From Chitinophagales bacterium (GTDB lineage: Bacteria > Bacteroidota > Bacteroidia > Chitinophagales > JADJOU01), in NCBI GenBank assembly GCA_030832185.1, contig JAURJQ010000013.1, positions 52,559 through 116,558 of the forward strand: DNA of 64,000 bases. Direction: 5' to 3'. The translations under genes were made by a program, and so were the position numbers. The notes beneath the pieces are model-generated. The model worked only from the letters and a program-made list of their open reading frames with translations, did no database searches and was not told the DNA's origin. Below are positions 17,786 to 27,607 of this stretch, piece by piece (within the stretch, counting starts at the first letter, position 1; each line of letters starts with the position of its first letter).

Positions 17786-19417
17786 TTATTCTAAAACTAT
17801 TTTTTGCGATTGATGATGACCATCTATATTAGCGGTAAGAATATAAATCCCTTCATTCAAATTTTGCAAGTCAATTTTTGTATCCATATCCAAAACCTCA
17901 AGCTGCAGGACAGCCTGTCCTAGAAGATTGTATATCGATATAGTTAAAGGGCGTTGATTGGTTTTTTTGATATAAATGTTTTTTTCTGAGTGATAAATAT
18001 TCGCTTGAATATTATGACTGTTTTGGGATATAGAATTAAAAATGGTATCCTTTTTTTTATATATACTATCATGTAAAAATCGGGAGTAACTGATAGTTTT
18101 GAATAGATTTAATTTTCCGTTGCTTACTACTTTGTTAGTCAAATCTGAAGTTACATCAACATTTTTCAAAATTGCTTCCTTTATTTTTTGTGTAACAAAG
18201 GTTGGATTACTATGTAAACTATCTAGTAACCTTACTTCAAAATTAGAGTACATAAGTGCGATCGTACCGGCTACTAGTGGTGCTGCGAAACTAGCTCCAT
18301 CTTTATATGTTCCATATTTATTATTCATTAGGGTTCCCCAGTAATTATGTGGTGCTGCAATATGAACAAATTTATTACTAAAGGCAGATTTATCAAGTCC
18401 TAAAGTAATTGAATTATATGTTGTGACATTTATTTGATAGCGACTATTGCACAGTATAGGCATATCTTTATAGGATTCAACGTCCAACGATTGATTGCTA
18501 ACCGCAGCAGTTAAAAGTATACCTTCCTTTCCCATAGCGTCTATAATTATACACCATAGCGGAGCATCTTCGGGTAATAAACCTTCTGCCCCTAGAGAGT
18601 AATTGATTGCTACAATATAAGCACCTTTATTTTTATTAGTAAGTGCGTATAGCCTTTTCATAACAAGACAATATTCTAATGCCTTAATAGATTTTGCGAT
18701 GGATGCTATATTATTAATAGGAAGTAACTTACAATTCCATGCTACACCAGTCACTCCTATTTTATTATTTCCTTTAGCACCTATACCTCCGCAGACCATT
18801 GTCCCATGATCATTTTCAGATCCATCCAAGCTATGATTATCAAGACCTGCATTCCAGCCTTTATAGTCGTCTGTGGCGCCATTATCGTCATTGTCAATAC
18901 CATCATGAGGAATCTCATTGTGATTGATAAAATAGTCAAGGTCTGAATGAGCAGAATCAAATCCAAAATCTAGCACGGCCACCACTATCGTATCTCCTTT
19001 GGCGGTGACACCACTTTTATTAAAGTCCCAAGCCCCAACAGAGTTTATTCCAGAGGTTACAGATTGTCCAGGGTTGAAGCTATTGAGGTGAAAAGTCTGT
19101 TTACTAAAAAAACTATCATTAGGAGTAGTTGCTCTTGTTTCTAGTTTTCTATTTCTGGTAGAGAGTTTGATTTTACCATCATGCTTTAATTTTTGGATAT
19201 AATCCATAGGGGGTGCACTTGGAAATTCTACCGTCCAAAGTTGGAATTGCTTGGCACAAGGTGTGATTTTGGTGTCAGGAAATAGTTTTTCTAAATAAGC
19301 TAGATTTGAATTTTCAATAGCTACTTGTATGAGTACCTCTCTGTCTATTCGATCTCCAATATGAGCGGATAGATAGGTTGTGTAAAGTAATGCTAGAACA
19401 AGTAAAATTTGCTTCAT
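17786..19417 (-). CDS. Secreted subtilisin-like (S8) serine peptidase with T9SS type A sorting domain
   Basis: 543-residue protease with a signal peptide (about 1-18). The catalytic triad is intact: Asp in VAVLDFGFD (near 147), His in NDHGTMV (near 203), and Ser in DGASFAAP (near 376). Between the Asp and His motifs is a DGIDNDDNGATDDYKGWN stretch typical of Bacteroidota S8 proteases. The last ~80 residues fit a T9SS type A C-terminal domain: ISIYNLLGQAVLQ, NEGIYILTA and final KIVLE. It should be exported by Sec, carried across the outer membrane by T9SS and processed. The target is unknown. Confidence 0.93.
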   Translation of the reverse strand: MKQILLVLALLYTTYLSAHIGDRIDREVLIQVAIENSNLAYLEKLFPDTKITPCAKQFQLWTVEFPSAPPMDYIQKLKHDGKIKLSTRNRKLETRATTPNDSFFSKQTFHLNSFNPGQSVTSGINSVGAWDFNKSGVTAKGDTIVVAVLDFGFDSAHSDLDYFINHNEIPHDGIDNDDNGATDDYKGWNAGLDNHSLDGSENDHGTMVCGGIGAKGNNKIGVTGVAWNCKLLPINNIASIAKSIKALEYCLVMKRLYALTNKNKGAYIVAINYSLGAEGLLPEDAPLWCIIIDAMGKEGILLTAAVSNQSLDVESYKDMPILCNSRYQINVTTYNSITLGLDKSAFSNKFVHIAAPHNYWGTLMNNKYGTYKDGASFAAPLVAGTIALMYSNFEVRLLDSLHSNPTFVTQKIKEAILKNVDVTSDLTNKVVSNGKLNLFKTISYSRFLHDSIYKKKDTIFNSISQNSHNIQANIYHSEKNIYIKKTNQRPLTISIYNLLGQAVLQLEVLDMDTKIDLQNLNEGIYILTANIDGHHQSQKIVLE

Positions 19418-19454
19418 CTAATTCTCTTTTTTTTTTAACGGAAAAAATCCTGAT

Positions 19455-20105
19455 TTATTGGGTAAAAACGAATTGTACAATATTCGCTCCCATTTCTAGC
19501 GATTTACGGTGTGCATCGGCCGTATCTCCATGAACTTCAGGGTTTTCCCAGCCGTCTCCAAGGTCACATTCTACGCTGAAAAATGAAATCATACGTCCTT
19601 TGAGGAATAGACTCCAGCCCTCGGGAGCCTTGCCTTCATGAGAATGTATTTTAGGGAGACCTTTAGCAAAGTGATATTTTTGGTGATAAATAGGGTGTGA
19701 AAAGGGGACTTTTTCCCATTTAAGGTCTGGAAATATTTTATTCATTGCCTTGAAAAAATAGTCTCGCAAACCATAATTGTCATCTGCATGAAGAAATCCG
19801 CCAGCCTCGAGATAATTACGTAGATTTTTGGCTTCCAAGTCGCTGAAAACTATATTTCCATGTCCAGTGAGGTGAACTAGTGGATATTGATAAAGCTCTG
19901 CACTACCTACTTCTACAGAAGGAATATCTTGTTTGAGATCCGTTTTCAGATTTTGATTGCAGAATTTGACTAAATTAGGAAGGGATGTAGGATTGGCATA
20001 CCAGTCCCCACCTCCATTGTATTTCAGCAGGGCTATACTATTTTGGCTAATCAAATCTGAAATAGCAAAAACTAGATAAAATGCAATCAGAAAGAGACGT
20101 ATCAA
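19455..20105 (-). CDS. DUF4159 domain-containing exported protein
   Basis: 216 residues with an N-terminal signal segment (about 1-20). The rest is a single DUF4159 domain: LLKYNGGGDWYANP, YQYPLVHLTGHGNI, GGFLHADDNYGLR and the final GANIVQFVFTQ. DUF4159 has a glutamine-amidotransferase-like (class I GATase) fold in other proteins, and no enzymatic role is established. The start is TTG. A candidate -7 box (TAAATTTG on the minus strand, 20132-20125) lies 20 bases upstream. The next gene on the same strand is about 37 bases downstream. Confidence 0.85.
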   Translation of the reverse strand: MIRLFLIAFYLVFAISDLISQNSIALLKYNGGGDWYANPTSLPNLVKFCNQNLKTDLKQDIPSVEVGSAELYQYPLVHLTGHGNIVFSDLEAKNLRNYLEAGGFLHADDNYGLRDYFFKAMNKIFPDLKWEKVPFSHPIYHQKYHFAKGLPKIHSHEGKAPEGWSLFLKGRMISFFSVECDLGDGWENPEVHGDTADAHRKSLEMGANIVQFVFTQ

Positions 20106-20124
20106 GATTTCGTATTATTTGTTA

Positions 20125-20132
20125 CAAATTTA
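20125..20132 (-). promoter_or_regulatory. Candidate -7 box (TAAATTTG) for the DUF4159 gene
   Basis: Read on the minus strand the sequence is TAAATTTG, matching TAnnTTTG, 20 bases from the TTG start. No convincing -33 element is visible. Confidence 0.45.
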
Positions 20133-20261
20133 CATAAAGACCAAACAAAATAACTAAATAAATCACTCACTTCACCTATTTTATTGAAAGGGGACGTGAT
20201 ATTCTGTAATTATAAGCATATCTTGATTATGGGCACCTATGAATACAAAAATATACTGTAT

Positions 20262-21341
20262 CTAGGGTCTAAATTTAGAAATGTAATAAACAAAAACAGA
20301 TACTGTATAAAAAGGATATAGACAGGAATATATGATAGTCTTGAGAAGTGACAACTTGAATCCATAGAATTGCTTGATTTTATAGATAAAAAGTATATCT
20401 GCAAGAAATTTTAAGACAATTATAGGTAAATGAGGAAAAATGAACAATCCAGAAACAAATAAAAAATTTGTCAGAAATATGATCCCTGCTTGAATTTGTA
20501 TACTTTTATTTTCGTAGCTAGTCGTCTTTGAAATCCACCTTCTGCGTTGTTTTAATAATTCTAAAAAATTCTCAGGAGGGTCTGAGTATACTGTAGCATC
20601 CAAATTTTTAATATAGTGTGTGGCATAGGGAAACTTTTTATAAATACGATGGTAGAGAAATAAATCATCACCACCATTGGCATTATATAGACCATCATAG
20701 CCTTTCACAGCTTGAAAAGCGGTTTTGGTAAAGATCATATTAGCCCCATTGCACATAGTCGGGAATCTAAGATTAAGTGCTGCAATAGATGTCGCTGTCA
20801 GGATATCCTGCTCTAGAATTAAAAATTTATTTAGCCAGCCATCATCCGGAAGATATCTATGCAGTCCTGCTGCAAAATGAGGTTTTTTATCAAGTATAAA
20901 TCCAGCTATAGTCTTCCACCATGAATCCATCAAGGTTATATCTGCATCTAGACAGATGATATACTCATGACTAGCTTCCATTATACCTATAGAAATAGCC
21001 TCCTTTTTATTATTTTTACTTGAATTTAAGTGGGGAGATTTATCCTTTAAATTGATAGGTTTAATTATAGGATTAACTTCGTAAGAAAAAGAAGTGATAG
21101 CAAAATCATTAATTAAAATAATTTCGGCGTGGCCATTGGTCTGAGTTTTTAGCTGTGTTAAAAGTGAGTTAAGTCTTTGATCATAATCGCGGTATGGAAT
21201 TATGATAGTAGCTTTGAGGGTCTCATTATGCTCCAGTGGGACTATATAACTAGGCATATTCTCGAATCCTCTTCTATAGGATAGAATTATGAATATATAA
21301 AGAAATAGTATGAGAAATGATAAGCAGTAGAAGACAATCAT
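20262..21341 (-). CDS. Membrane-associated glycosyltransferase family 2
   Basis: 359 residues: one N-terminal membrane segment (about 1-20), a GT-A domain (about 42-260), and two or three hydrophobic segments at the C-terminus (about 280-355). GT2 motifs are ATIIIPYRDYD, LDADITLMD (DxD-like), GANMIFTK, GGDDLFLYHRI and QRRRW, the last typical of processive or membrane GT2 enzymes. The donor and acceptor are unknown. It follows the DUF1801 gene by 9 bases, forming a probable three-gene unit with DUF4476. Confidence 0.88.
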   Translation of the reverse strand: MIVFYCLSFLILFLYIFIILSYRRGFENMPSYIVPLEHNETLKATIIIPYRDYDQRLNSLLTQLKTQTNGHAEIILINDFAITSFSYEVNPIIKPINLKDKSPHLNSSKNNKKEAISIGIMEASHEYIICLDADITLMDSWWKTIAGFILDKKPHFAAGLHRYLPDDGWLNKFLILEQDILTATSIAALNLRFPTMCNGANMIFTKTAFQAVKGYDGLYNANGGDDLFLYHRIYKKFPYATHYIKNLDATVYSDPPENFLELLKQRRRWISKTTSYENKSIQIQAGIIFLTNFLFVSGLFIFPHLPIIVLKFLADILFIYKIKQFYGFKLSLLKTIIYSCLYPFYTVSVFVYYISKFRP

Positions 21342-21350
21342 ACGCTGTAA

Positions 21351-21809
21351 TCACTTCTTTAGACTCTTTTCATAGAGCTTTATCCAGTTTTTGGTATCTA
21401 TTTTGCTAAACAAGTCTTCTATGAGGGGATAAGGAATGTCAGAGTACTTTTTAAATCGAATACAAGATTTTCCCAAATCTAGTTTGAATTTACACTGTTT
21501 AGTGTATTCTTCTTTAAACCAGTCTAATAGTCCTTGATCAAGATAAATTCCCATGTGATAGAGATTGATAGAGTTCTTCTGAGCGGCTAATCCTGCGAAG
21601 GGGAGAGGAAGTTTGGGGTCGCAATGGTAGCCTTCTGGATATAAAGATTTAGGAATAACATATCCAATCATTCCATAGTTCATGCACTCTTCAAATTCCT
21701 TATCTAGCTTAGACTTAATAGCCATCCTAAGCTTTTCTATAATAGGTTTCTGATCTGCAGGTATTTCTTTCAAATATTGTGATACAGATATGGATGGGTA
21801 ATTCGCCAT
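21351..21809 (-). CDS. DUF1801 domain-containing protein
   Basis: About 152 residues of the DUF1801 (YdhG-like) family: SVSQYLKEIPADQKPIIEKLR, CMNYGMIGY, PLPFAGLAAQKNSINLYHMG, and a C-terminal Ser-Cys-Ile-Arg-Phe-Lys stretch before the final helix. Members are small cytoplasmic proteins with an iron-chaperone-like fold and no settled function. The ATG at 21809 overlaps the stop of the upstream DUF4476 gene as TAATG, a translational-coupling arrangement, so this start is preferred to an in-frame ATG at 21833. Confidence 0.87.
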   Translation of the reverse strand: MANYPSISVSQYLKEIPADQKPIIEKLRMAIKSKLDKEFEECMNYGMIGYVIPKSLYPEGYHCDPKLPLPFAGLAAQKNSINLYHMGIYLDQGLLDWFKEEYTKQCKFKLDLGKSCIRFKKYSDIPYPLIEDLFSKIDTKNWIKLYEKSLKK

Positions 21810-22516
21810 TAAAGTTTTTGTTGAGTGAACCAATCAATAAACTTATTACCATATAGCTGCGATTGGAATGAATTAGTAAGTTTTACAAAATTGTTTCTAT
21901 CTAATGAGCTTAGAAAAAGGTTTTGATATAACTCTAATCGCGTCATATCATCATCAATTCTATATCCTATACTTTTAATCTGATCGGTATAAAGGCATTT
22001 TCGTTTCATATAATTGACAACAAAATTCTTTTTCGACTTTACATCTTTAAGGTTATTTAGATCTAATATTAACTTAGTGATAGCTGAGTCTGTCATTTTA
22101 CAGGTATGAAAATCTCTTTTACTAGTATCCTTCACAAAGGGCTTTTGAACAGGCACAAAACTACCTCTGGTATAGGTAGCTTTATCGTCTTTGGCTCCGG
22201 CAAGATTAGATTTGAGCGAATAGTTATCTCCTTCTTGGATTATGGTATAGTATTCTTCCCTGTCAGAATTTATTGCTATAAGTATACTTGGCTTCTGGCT
22301 GCTAGGAGTCATTATACGCACATGCATTTTCTTTTCACCAATAGGTACATTAAAGAGTTTGATGCGGACGACATCTCCAAAAAATTGCAATTGATTATCT
22401 ATATACACCCTATAGGTAATGGGTAGTTTAGTAGAAATGTAAATTGTTTTTTTTTGAGAAAAAGAAGGCGACGATAGTATGGATAAAATTGCGAGTACTA
22501 GGATATGTTTCTTCAT
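21809..22516 (-). CDS. DUF4476 domain-containing exported protein
   Basis: 235 residues with a signal peptide (about 1-20, ending SFSQ). The N-terminal half resembles a beta-rich region found with DUF4476. The C-terminal ~100 residues match DUF4476: MTDSAITKLILDLNN, KRKCLYTDQIKSIGY, DDDMTRLELYQNLF and SLDRNNFVKL. Function is unknown; such proteins are common and exported in Bacteroidota. First gene of a probable unit with DUF1801 (1-base overlap) and GT2. Confidence 0.75.
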   Translation of the reverse strand: MKKHILVLAILSILSSPSFSQKKTIYISTKLPITYRVYIDNQLQFFGDVVRIKLFNVPIGEKKMHVRIMTPSSQKPSILIAINSDREEYYTIIQEGDNYSLKSNLAGAKDDKATYTRGSFVPVQKPFVKDTSKRDFHTCKMTDSAITKLILDLNNLKDVKSKKNFVVNYMKRKCLYTDQIKSIGYRIDDDMTRLELYQNLFLSSLDRNNFVKLTNSFQSQLYGNKFIDWFTQQKL

Positions 22517-22539
22517 TTCGGGTATAGTAGATATTGATG

Positions 22540-22547
22540 CAAATATA
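22540..22547 (-). promoter_or_regulatory. Candidate -7 box (TATATTTG) for the DUF4476 operon
   Basis: On the minus strand TATATTTG matches TAnnTTTG and lies 24 bases upstream of the DUF4476 ATG. Confidence 0.5.
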
Positions 22548-22658
22548 AATAATTCACAACGGGTATTATAATAAAAAAATACTTAACTATTCTAGAAGGC
22601 TATGGCCTTTCATGGAGAAGAATAACAATCTCCTAAAGGACAAAGAAACTACAAAATC

Positions 22659-23756
22659 TTACGATTTTTGTGAATTAGACTCTTGCTTGTTTTTCATCTT
22701 AGCTTTAAATTCGCCAAAGGAAATCATTTTTTTGGAATCTTCATCCCACATATTGGCAAAGATGGCTTTAAAACTCTGCGTCACGGTGAGAGGAATACAA
22801 TATTTTTGAAAAATTGGATTTTCGATACTGCATTTTCTCAAATTGTAGAATGGAATAGATGGACACAAATGATGAATATGGTGATATCCGATATTTCCAG
22901 TCATAAAGTGCATAAATCTAGGCAACTGGTAAAACGTACTTCCTCGTATTGCAGACAACAAATAATTCCAATTTTCTTTTCCTTCTTTGTATACTTCTTC
23001 ATACTGATGCTGAACATAAAAAAACCAGAGTGCCATGGTTCCAAATACAAATAAATTAGCAAACTGAACTATAAAGAAATTTTTCCAATCTGATACAAAA
23101 CTCAGCCCAAATGCTAACAGAACATATGCAGATACAAATAGAAAATTATTTACGGTCACATTGTTTTTTACCTTTTCAAAATACTCGGATTTCAAAAAAC
23201 GAAATCTATTAAAAATTGCTACATAGATAATACCTCCTAGAGTCAAGATATATGCTGGGCTACGATATACTCTATATCTTATTTTTTTCTTAATAGATAA
23301 TGCAGCGTATTGCTCCGTCGTCAAACACTCAAAATCACCAATATCAGAAGTTTCTAATTGACCATTGTGCGCATGGTGGAAATCATGGGATTTGGCCCAG
23401 TACTTATATGGTATAATTGTCATAAAACTACATATAGTTCCTATCGTATCATTCAACCACTTTTTTGGAGTGAATGATTTGTGACCACAATCGTGCTGTA
23501 TGATAAATACTCTACCCAGCGCTACACCATTGAAAATGCTGATAGCCAATACCCACCAAAAAGAATAGTCATTAGCTAATAACCAGTATTGAAGTACCCA
23601 TACGCTACCATACATTAGGAATGTCAACGCCGTATGAAATAAGGCTTTCTTGGTATCTGGTATTTGGTACTCTTTAAGGAGTTTATGCCAGTCTTTTAAT
23701 TCTTGCTTTATGTTTTCGTATACTTCCTGATTCGAATTAGCGGCTGCTGCATTCAT
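22659..23756 (-). CDS. Membrane fatty acid desaturase
   Basis: 365-residue integral membrane di-iron desaturase. Three histidine boxes are intact: HDCGH (near 88), HDFHHAH (near 126) and HHIHH (near 294-298). Four or so membrane segments are visible (about 42-62, 68-86, 175-195, 205-250). This places double bonds into acyl chains of membrane lipids and probably supports cold or membrane-fluidity adaptation. It is monocistronic, with dnaE downstream on the same strand after about 48 bases read in the opposite order (dnaE is further right and transcribed first). Confidence 0.9.
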   Translation of the reverse strand: MNAAAANSNQEVYENIKQELKDWHKLLKEYQIPDTKKALFHTALTFLMYGSVWVLQYWLLANDYSFWWVLAISIFNGVALGRVFIIQHDCGHKSFTPKKWLNDTIGTICSFMTIIPYKYWAKSHDFHHAHNGQLETSDIGDFECLTTEQYAALSIKKKIRYRVYRSPAYILTLGGIIYVAIFNRFRFLKSEYFEKVKNNVTVNNFLFVSAYVLLAFGLSFVSDWKNFFIVQFANLFVFGTMALWFFYVQHQYEEVYKEGKENWNYLLSAIRGSTFYQLPRFMHFMTGNIGYHHIHHLCPSIPFYNLRKCSIENPIFQKYCIPLTVTQSFKAIFANMWDEDSKKMISFGEFKAKMKNKQESNSQKS

Positions 23757-23804
23757 GAGAGTAGTTATTTTTAGACATTAAGTCACAAAATTACCACTTT
23801 CTTG

Positions 23805-26800
23805 TTAAAGGACAAGTTTTACTTTGTCAATACTTATAACACTATATAAATCATTGAGTAAGCGCTCACCAACTCTTACTTTATAGGTTAAGCTTCTGAA
23901 TTCAATAGCCTGCACCGAAATATTAGTTTCTTTTTCTTCATCAGGCATATCTGGGCTATCTTCTGCAATACCAGCGCTAACATTGACTCCATTTATGGGT
24001 GTTTCGAGACTGAGAAGTACAGGTGTATTCCCCGGATGGTTTTTTAAAACATATTCCAATTTAGCAAGGGTTTCTTGAATCATTTCCGCAAGAGATATAG
24101 AAAGTGCAAATTTATTGACTTGATTATAAAATTGAGATTCAGGTATGACGGATTCTACTTTCATAAATTCTATCATTTTCGTTTCATTTTTTGGTTTAAA
24201 AGAATCCCACTTTATCTTAAGCATAATCGCTTTCCCATCTTCAATATATTTTTCATATTCGTCATAATTTTTATCACGAAGGTTAAAAGTCATAGAATCT
24301 TCTAGCCCTAATAATAAAAACTTCACATATGGCTTTTGATTATTTCCTACTCCTTTAACTATGTCTTTCACTATACCAATTGCATACTCAGATTTTCTGG
24401 TTATTTTCACTTCTTCAAATGCAGAAACCGTTATATCCGTTATGATTTTTTTATATTTATCTAATGGATGTCCGCTCATATATAAGCCGAGCACTTCTTT
24501 TTCTTTCTCTAATTTTTCTAACTCCGTAAATTCAGCTACATTAGGCGGAGCTGGCTTTTCAATCATATCTTGAAATGATTCGCCAAAGAGATTCGTCTCC
24601 TCACCTTTTGATTTATTTAGGTCATTCGCATAGCGAATCAGTTTTTCTATAAAGGTTTGGGAGTTGTCCAACCCGAAATATTGCTCTCGCTTGATTTCGG
24701 GAAAACAGTCTAGTGCGCCAGAAATGGCTAAGGCTTCTAAAACTTTTTTATTGGCATTTTTTGGACCCATACGAGCGGTGAAATCATAAATATCCTCAAA
24801 TTTCCCCCCTGTATCTCTTATTTGAACCATTTCTATAATGACATTTTCCCCTACGCCTTTGATTGCGGATAATCCGAAGCGTATTTGCCCTTTAGCATTG
24901 ACGGTGAATATATAATTGCTTTCATTGACATCGGGACCTAGCACATCTAGCCCCATTTTTTTGGATACTTCTATGTATTTTTTGATATCATCTGTTTTAT
25001 CCATGTTATTTGACATGAGGCCTGCCATAAATTCTGAAGGGTAATTCGCTTTAAGGTAAGCACATTGATAGGCTATCAATGCATAGCAAGTCGAATGCGA
25101 TTTATTAAAGGCATATTGGGCAAATTTCTCCATATCCATCCATATCTTCTTTGCTTTTTCTACATCATGTTCATTAGATTTGCAACCTTCAATAAATTGG
25201 GGATATAAATGATCCATGACTTCTTTATCTTTTTTACCCATCGCTTTTCTTAGAGTATCAGCCTGTCCTTTGCTGAAATTCGCCAATTTCTGTGAAAGAA
25301 GCATTACCTGTTCTTGATATACCATGATTCCATAGGTTTCTTCCAGAATATCTTTACTGGCTTCTATGTCATAAGTTACTTCTTCTGTACCATGTTTTCT
25401 AGCTATGTAGTTGGGGATGTAGTCCATAGGCCCTGGTCTATATAGCGCATTCATGGCTATCAGATCTGTAAATCTATCGGGTTTGAGGCCCCTAAGATTT
25501 GATTTCATGCCATCACTTTCAAATTGAAATATTCCATCAGTATTCGCTTGCTGAAACACGACATAAGCCTTGGAATCGTCGAGAGGCAATTTTTCTACAT
25601 CTACATCTATACCATGCCTAGCTTTGATGATAGATCGAATATCTTTTAAAATACTCAAGTTTTTCAAACCTAAAAAGTCCATTTTTAAAAGTCCGACCTT
25701 TTCCACAATGTCCTTATCGTATTGGGTTACTAGCATTTCATTATCCTTAGCAGTGCAGAGAGGAATGAGCTCTTTTAAATCTTGTGGAGCGATGATCACT
25801 CCGCATGCATGCACCCCTGTATTGCGTACCGACCCCTTGAGTTTAATAGCGGTATCTATCACGGTCTTATAAGTAGGGTTATCTGTATAAAGTTGTATAA
25901 ATGTGTCCGATTTCACTCGATCTCCCTCTTTCATAGATTTACGCAAATCGGGATATTTAGCACTATCTAATATGGACGGTAGGTCATAATCGGGCACAGC
26001 TTTTGCAAGTACATTGGTTTCTAGTAAAGGCACATCTAGGACTCTAGCCACATCTCGGATAGCCATTTTTTCCTTCATGGTGCCATAGGTGATTATTTGT
26101 GCTACATTGTTTCTGCCATATTTCTCTACTACGTAGTCTAGTACTTTTTGACGACCCGCATCTTCAAAGTCAATATCTATATCCGGAAAACTGACTCGTT
26201 CAGGATTTAGGAAACGCTCAAAAAGCAAACCATATTCCAGTGGGTCTACCTGTGTGATACCAAGGCAATAAGCCACCACCGAGCCAGCGGCAGATCCTCT
26301 ACCTGGTCCTACTGAAACATGCATGCGACGGGCTTCGGTCAGAAAATCTTCGATGACTAGAAAGTAGCCTTCATATTTAGAGTCAAAAATGGTTTTTAAT
26401 TCGAGTTCTATGCGTTCAGAAATATCTTGAGATATTTCTTTATATCTTTTTTTAGCGCCTTCATAGACTAAGTAACGCATATACTCAGACTGGCTGTGAT
26501 GGCCAGTAGGTACCTGAAAATTTGGCATCATGATAGAGCGTTTCAAATCCATTTTTTCTATCTTATCTAGAATGTGGAGCGTATTTTCTATGCTCTCGGG
26601 CACATCATGGAACAATTTTTTCATCTCCCCGGCAGTCTTAAAAAAGAACTGATTATTGGCAAAGCCAAATCGGGTTTCAGAACTATAACCATCTTCATCG
26701 TCTGATTTGACTGGCGTTGCCTTTTTAGCACCTGTATTGATGCAGAGCAAGGTGTCGTGAATATCACTATCCGCTTCATCTACGTAATGTGAATCATTTG

Positions 26801-27437
26801 TAGCTATAACCTTTACGTTGTATCGCTGACCCCATTTGATGAGTGTTTGATTAAGATACTCTTGGCTTAAACCAGTGCCATTGATGTTTTCAATGTGGTG
26901 CCTTTGTAGCTCGATATAATAATCGTCTCCAAATAGAGCGAGCCATTGTTTAAATACCTCCTCGGCAGCTTCTTCCCCTTTATTGAGAATAGTTTGCGGC
27001 ACAATTCCTCCTATGCAACATGTAGTTGCTATTAGTCCTTCAGTATGTTTTTTTAGAAGATTTAAGTCTATTCTAGGAAATTTGCCATAAAGTCCTTCTT
27101 TATAGGCTAATGAGGTGAGTATGGTTAGATTTTTATACCCAATTTCATTCTTTGCTAATAAAAGCTGATGGTATCTTTTATCACGTTTTCCAGTGCCGGC
27201 AAATGAAGTCTGGTGCATATCCTCCACCATGTAAAATTCACAACCTACTATCGGCTTAACGTTTTCTTTTTGACAGGTATTGACAAACTCGAATACTCCA
27301 AACATATTGCCATGGTCAGTAATGGCCGCACCTGGCATGCCATCGGCAGCAGCTTTTTTTACCATTTGATTGATATTAGCAGCTCCATCTAGTATGGAGT
27401 ATTGTGTGTGGCAGTGTAAATGACAAAAATCGGACAT
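23805..27437 (-). CDS. dnaE: DNA polymerase III subunit alpha
   Basis: Replicative polymerase, about 1210 residues, of DnaE1 type. The PHP domain (HCHTQYSILDGAAN) is at the N-terminus. The palm carries GRGSAAGSVVAYCLGI and PDIDIDFED (catalytic Asp residues). Fingers, HhH (LSAIKGVGENV) and C-terminal OB region follow. ATG 27437 (MSDFCHLHCH) is preferred to an upstream in-frame TTG at 27443. Length is near the family norm (~1160-1200). Confidence 0.97.
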   Translation of the reverse strand: MSDFCHLHCHTQYSILDGAANINQMVKKAAADGMPGAAITDHGNMFGVFEFVNTCQKENVKPIVGCEFYMVEDMHQTSFAGTGKRDKRYHQLLLAKNEIGYKNLTILTSLAYKEGLYGKFPRIDLNLLKKHTEGLIATTCCIGGIVPQTILNKGEEAAEEVFKQWLALFGDDYYIELQRHHIENINGTGLSQEYLNQTLIKWGQRYNVKVIATNDSHYVDEADSDIHDTLLCINTGAKKATPVKSDDEDGYSSETRFGFANNQFFFKTAGEMKKLFHDVPESIENTLHILDKIEKMDLKRSIMMPNFQVPTGHHSQSEYMRYLVYEGAKKRYKEISQDISERIELELKTIFDSKYEGYFLVIEDFLTEARRMHVSVGPGRGSAAGSVVAYCLGITQVDPLEYGLLFERFLNPERVSFPDIDIDFEDAGRQKVLDYVVEKYGRNNVAQIITYGTMKEKMAIRDVARVLDVPLLETNVLAKAVPDYDLPSILDSAKYPDLRKSMKEGDRVKSDTFIQLYTDNPTYKTVIDTAIKLKGSVRNTGVHACGVIIAPQDLKELIPLCTAKDNEMLVTQYDKDIVEKVGLLKMDFLGLKNLSILKDIRSIIKARHGIDVDVEKLPLDDSKAYVVFQQANTDGIFQFESDGMKSNLRGLKPDRFTDLIAMNALYRPGPMDYIPNYIARKHGTEEVTYDIEASKDILEETYGIMVYQEQVMLLSQKLANFSKGQADTLRKAMGKKDKEVMDHLYPQFIEGCKSNEHDVEKAKKIWMDMEKFAQYAFNKSHSTCYALIAYQCAYLKANYPSEFMAGLMSNNMDKTDDIKKYIEVSKKMGLDVLGPDVNESNYIFTVNAKGQIRFGLSAIKGVGENVIIEMVQIRDTGGKFEDIYDFTARMGPKNANKKVLEALAISGALDCFPEIKREQYFGLDNSQTFIEKLIRYANDLNKSKGEETNLFGESFQDMIEKPAPPNVAEFTELEKLEKEKEVLGLYMSGHPLDKYKKIITDITVSAFEEVKITRKSEYAIGIVKDIVKGVGNNQKPYVKFLLLGLEDSMTFNLRDKNYDEYEKYIEDGKAIMLKIKWDSFKPKNETKMIEFMKVESVIPESQFYNQVNKFALSISLAEMIQETLAKLEYVLKNHPGNTPVLLSLETPINGVNVSAGIAEDSPDMPDEEKETNISVQAIEFRSLTYKVRVGERLLNDLYSVISIDKVKLVL

Positions 27438-27488
27438 AAGCAAATTTAACCGTTTAAAAATTTCCGACCTTTATATAGTTATGAAAAA

Positions 27489-27497
27489 TTATCCACA
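27489..27497 (+). promoter_or_regulatory. Single perfect DnaA box (TTATCCACA)
   Basis: TTATCCACA matches the DnaA-box consensus, 52 bases upstream of the dnaE start. Only one perfect copy is present in the intergenic region, so it does not by itself define an origin; regulation of dnaE by DnaA is possible. Confidence 0.5.
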
Positions 27498-27554
27498 GTT
27501 CTATAGATGCTTGATTTTTAGGAAAATTTGATGCGGTCCTTTCTTAAACTTAGC

Positions 27555-27562
27555 TATATTTG
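27555..27562 (+). promoter_or_regulatory. -7 promoter box (TATATTTG) upstream of small exported-protein gene
   Basis: TATATTTG matches TAnnTTTG. A TTTG at 27527-27530 is 24 bases upstream, slightly long for a -33 element. It supports transcription of the small ORF beginning near 27608. Confidence 0.5.
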
Positions 27563-27607
27563 TATCATCAAAAGTTTTAAATTTTAATCATCTTAAATAA
27601 TAACCTA

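Noticed and set aside
22683..23054. 123-residue plus-strand frame opposite the desaturase
   Set aside because: The minus-strand desaturase has intact His boxes; the antisense frame lacks domain features.
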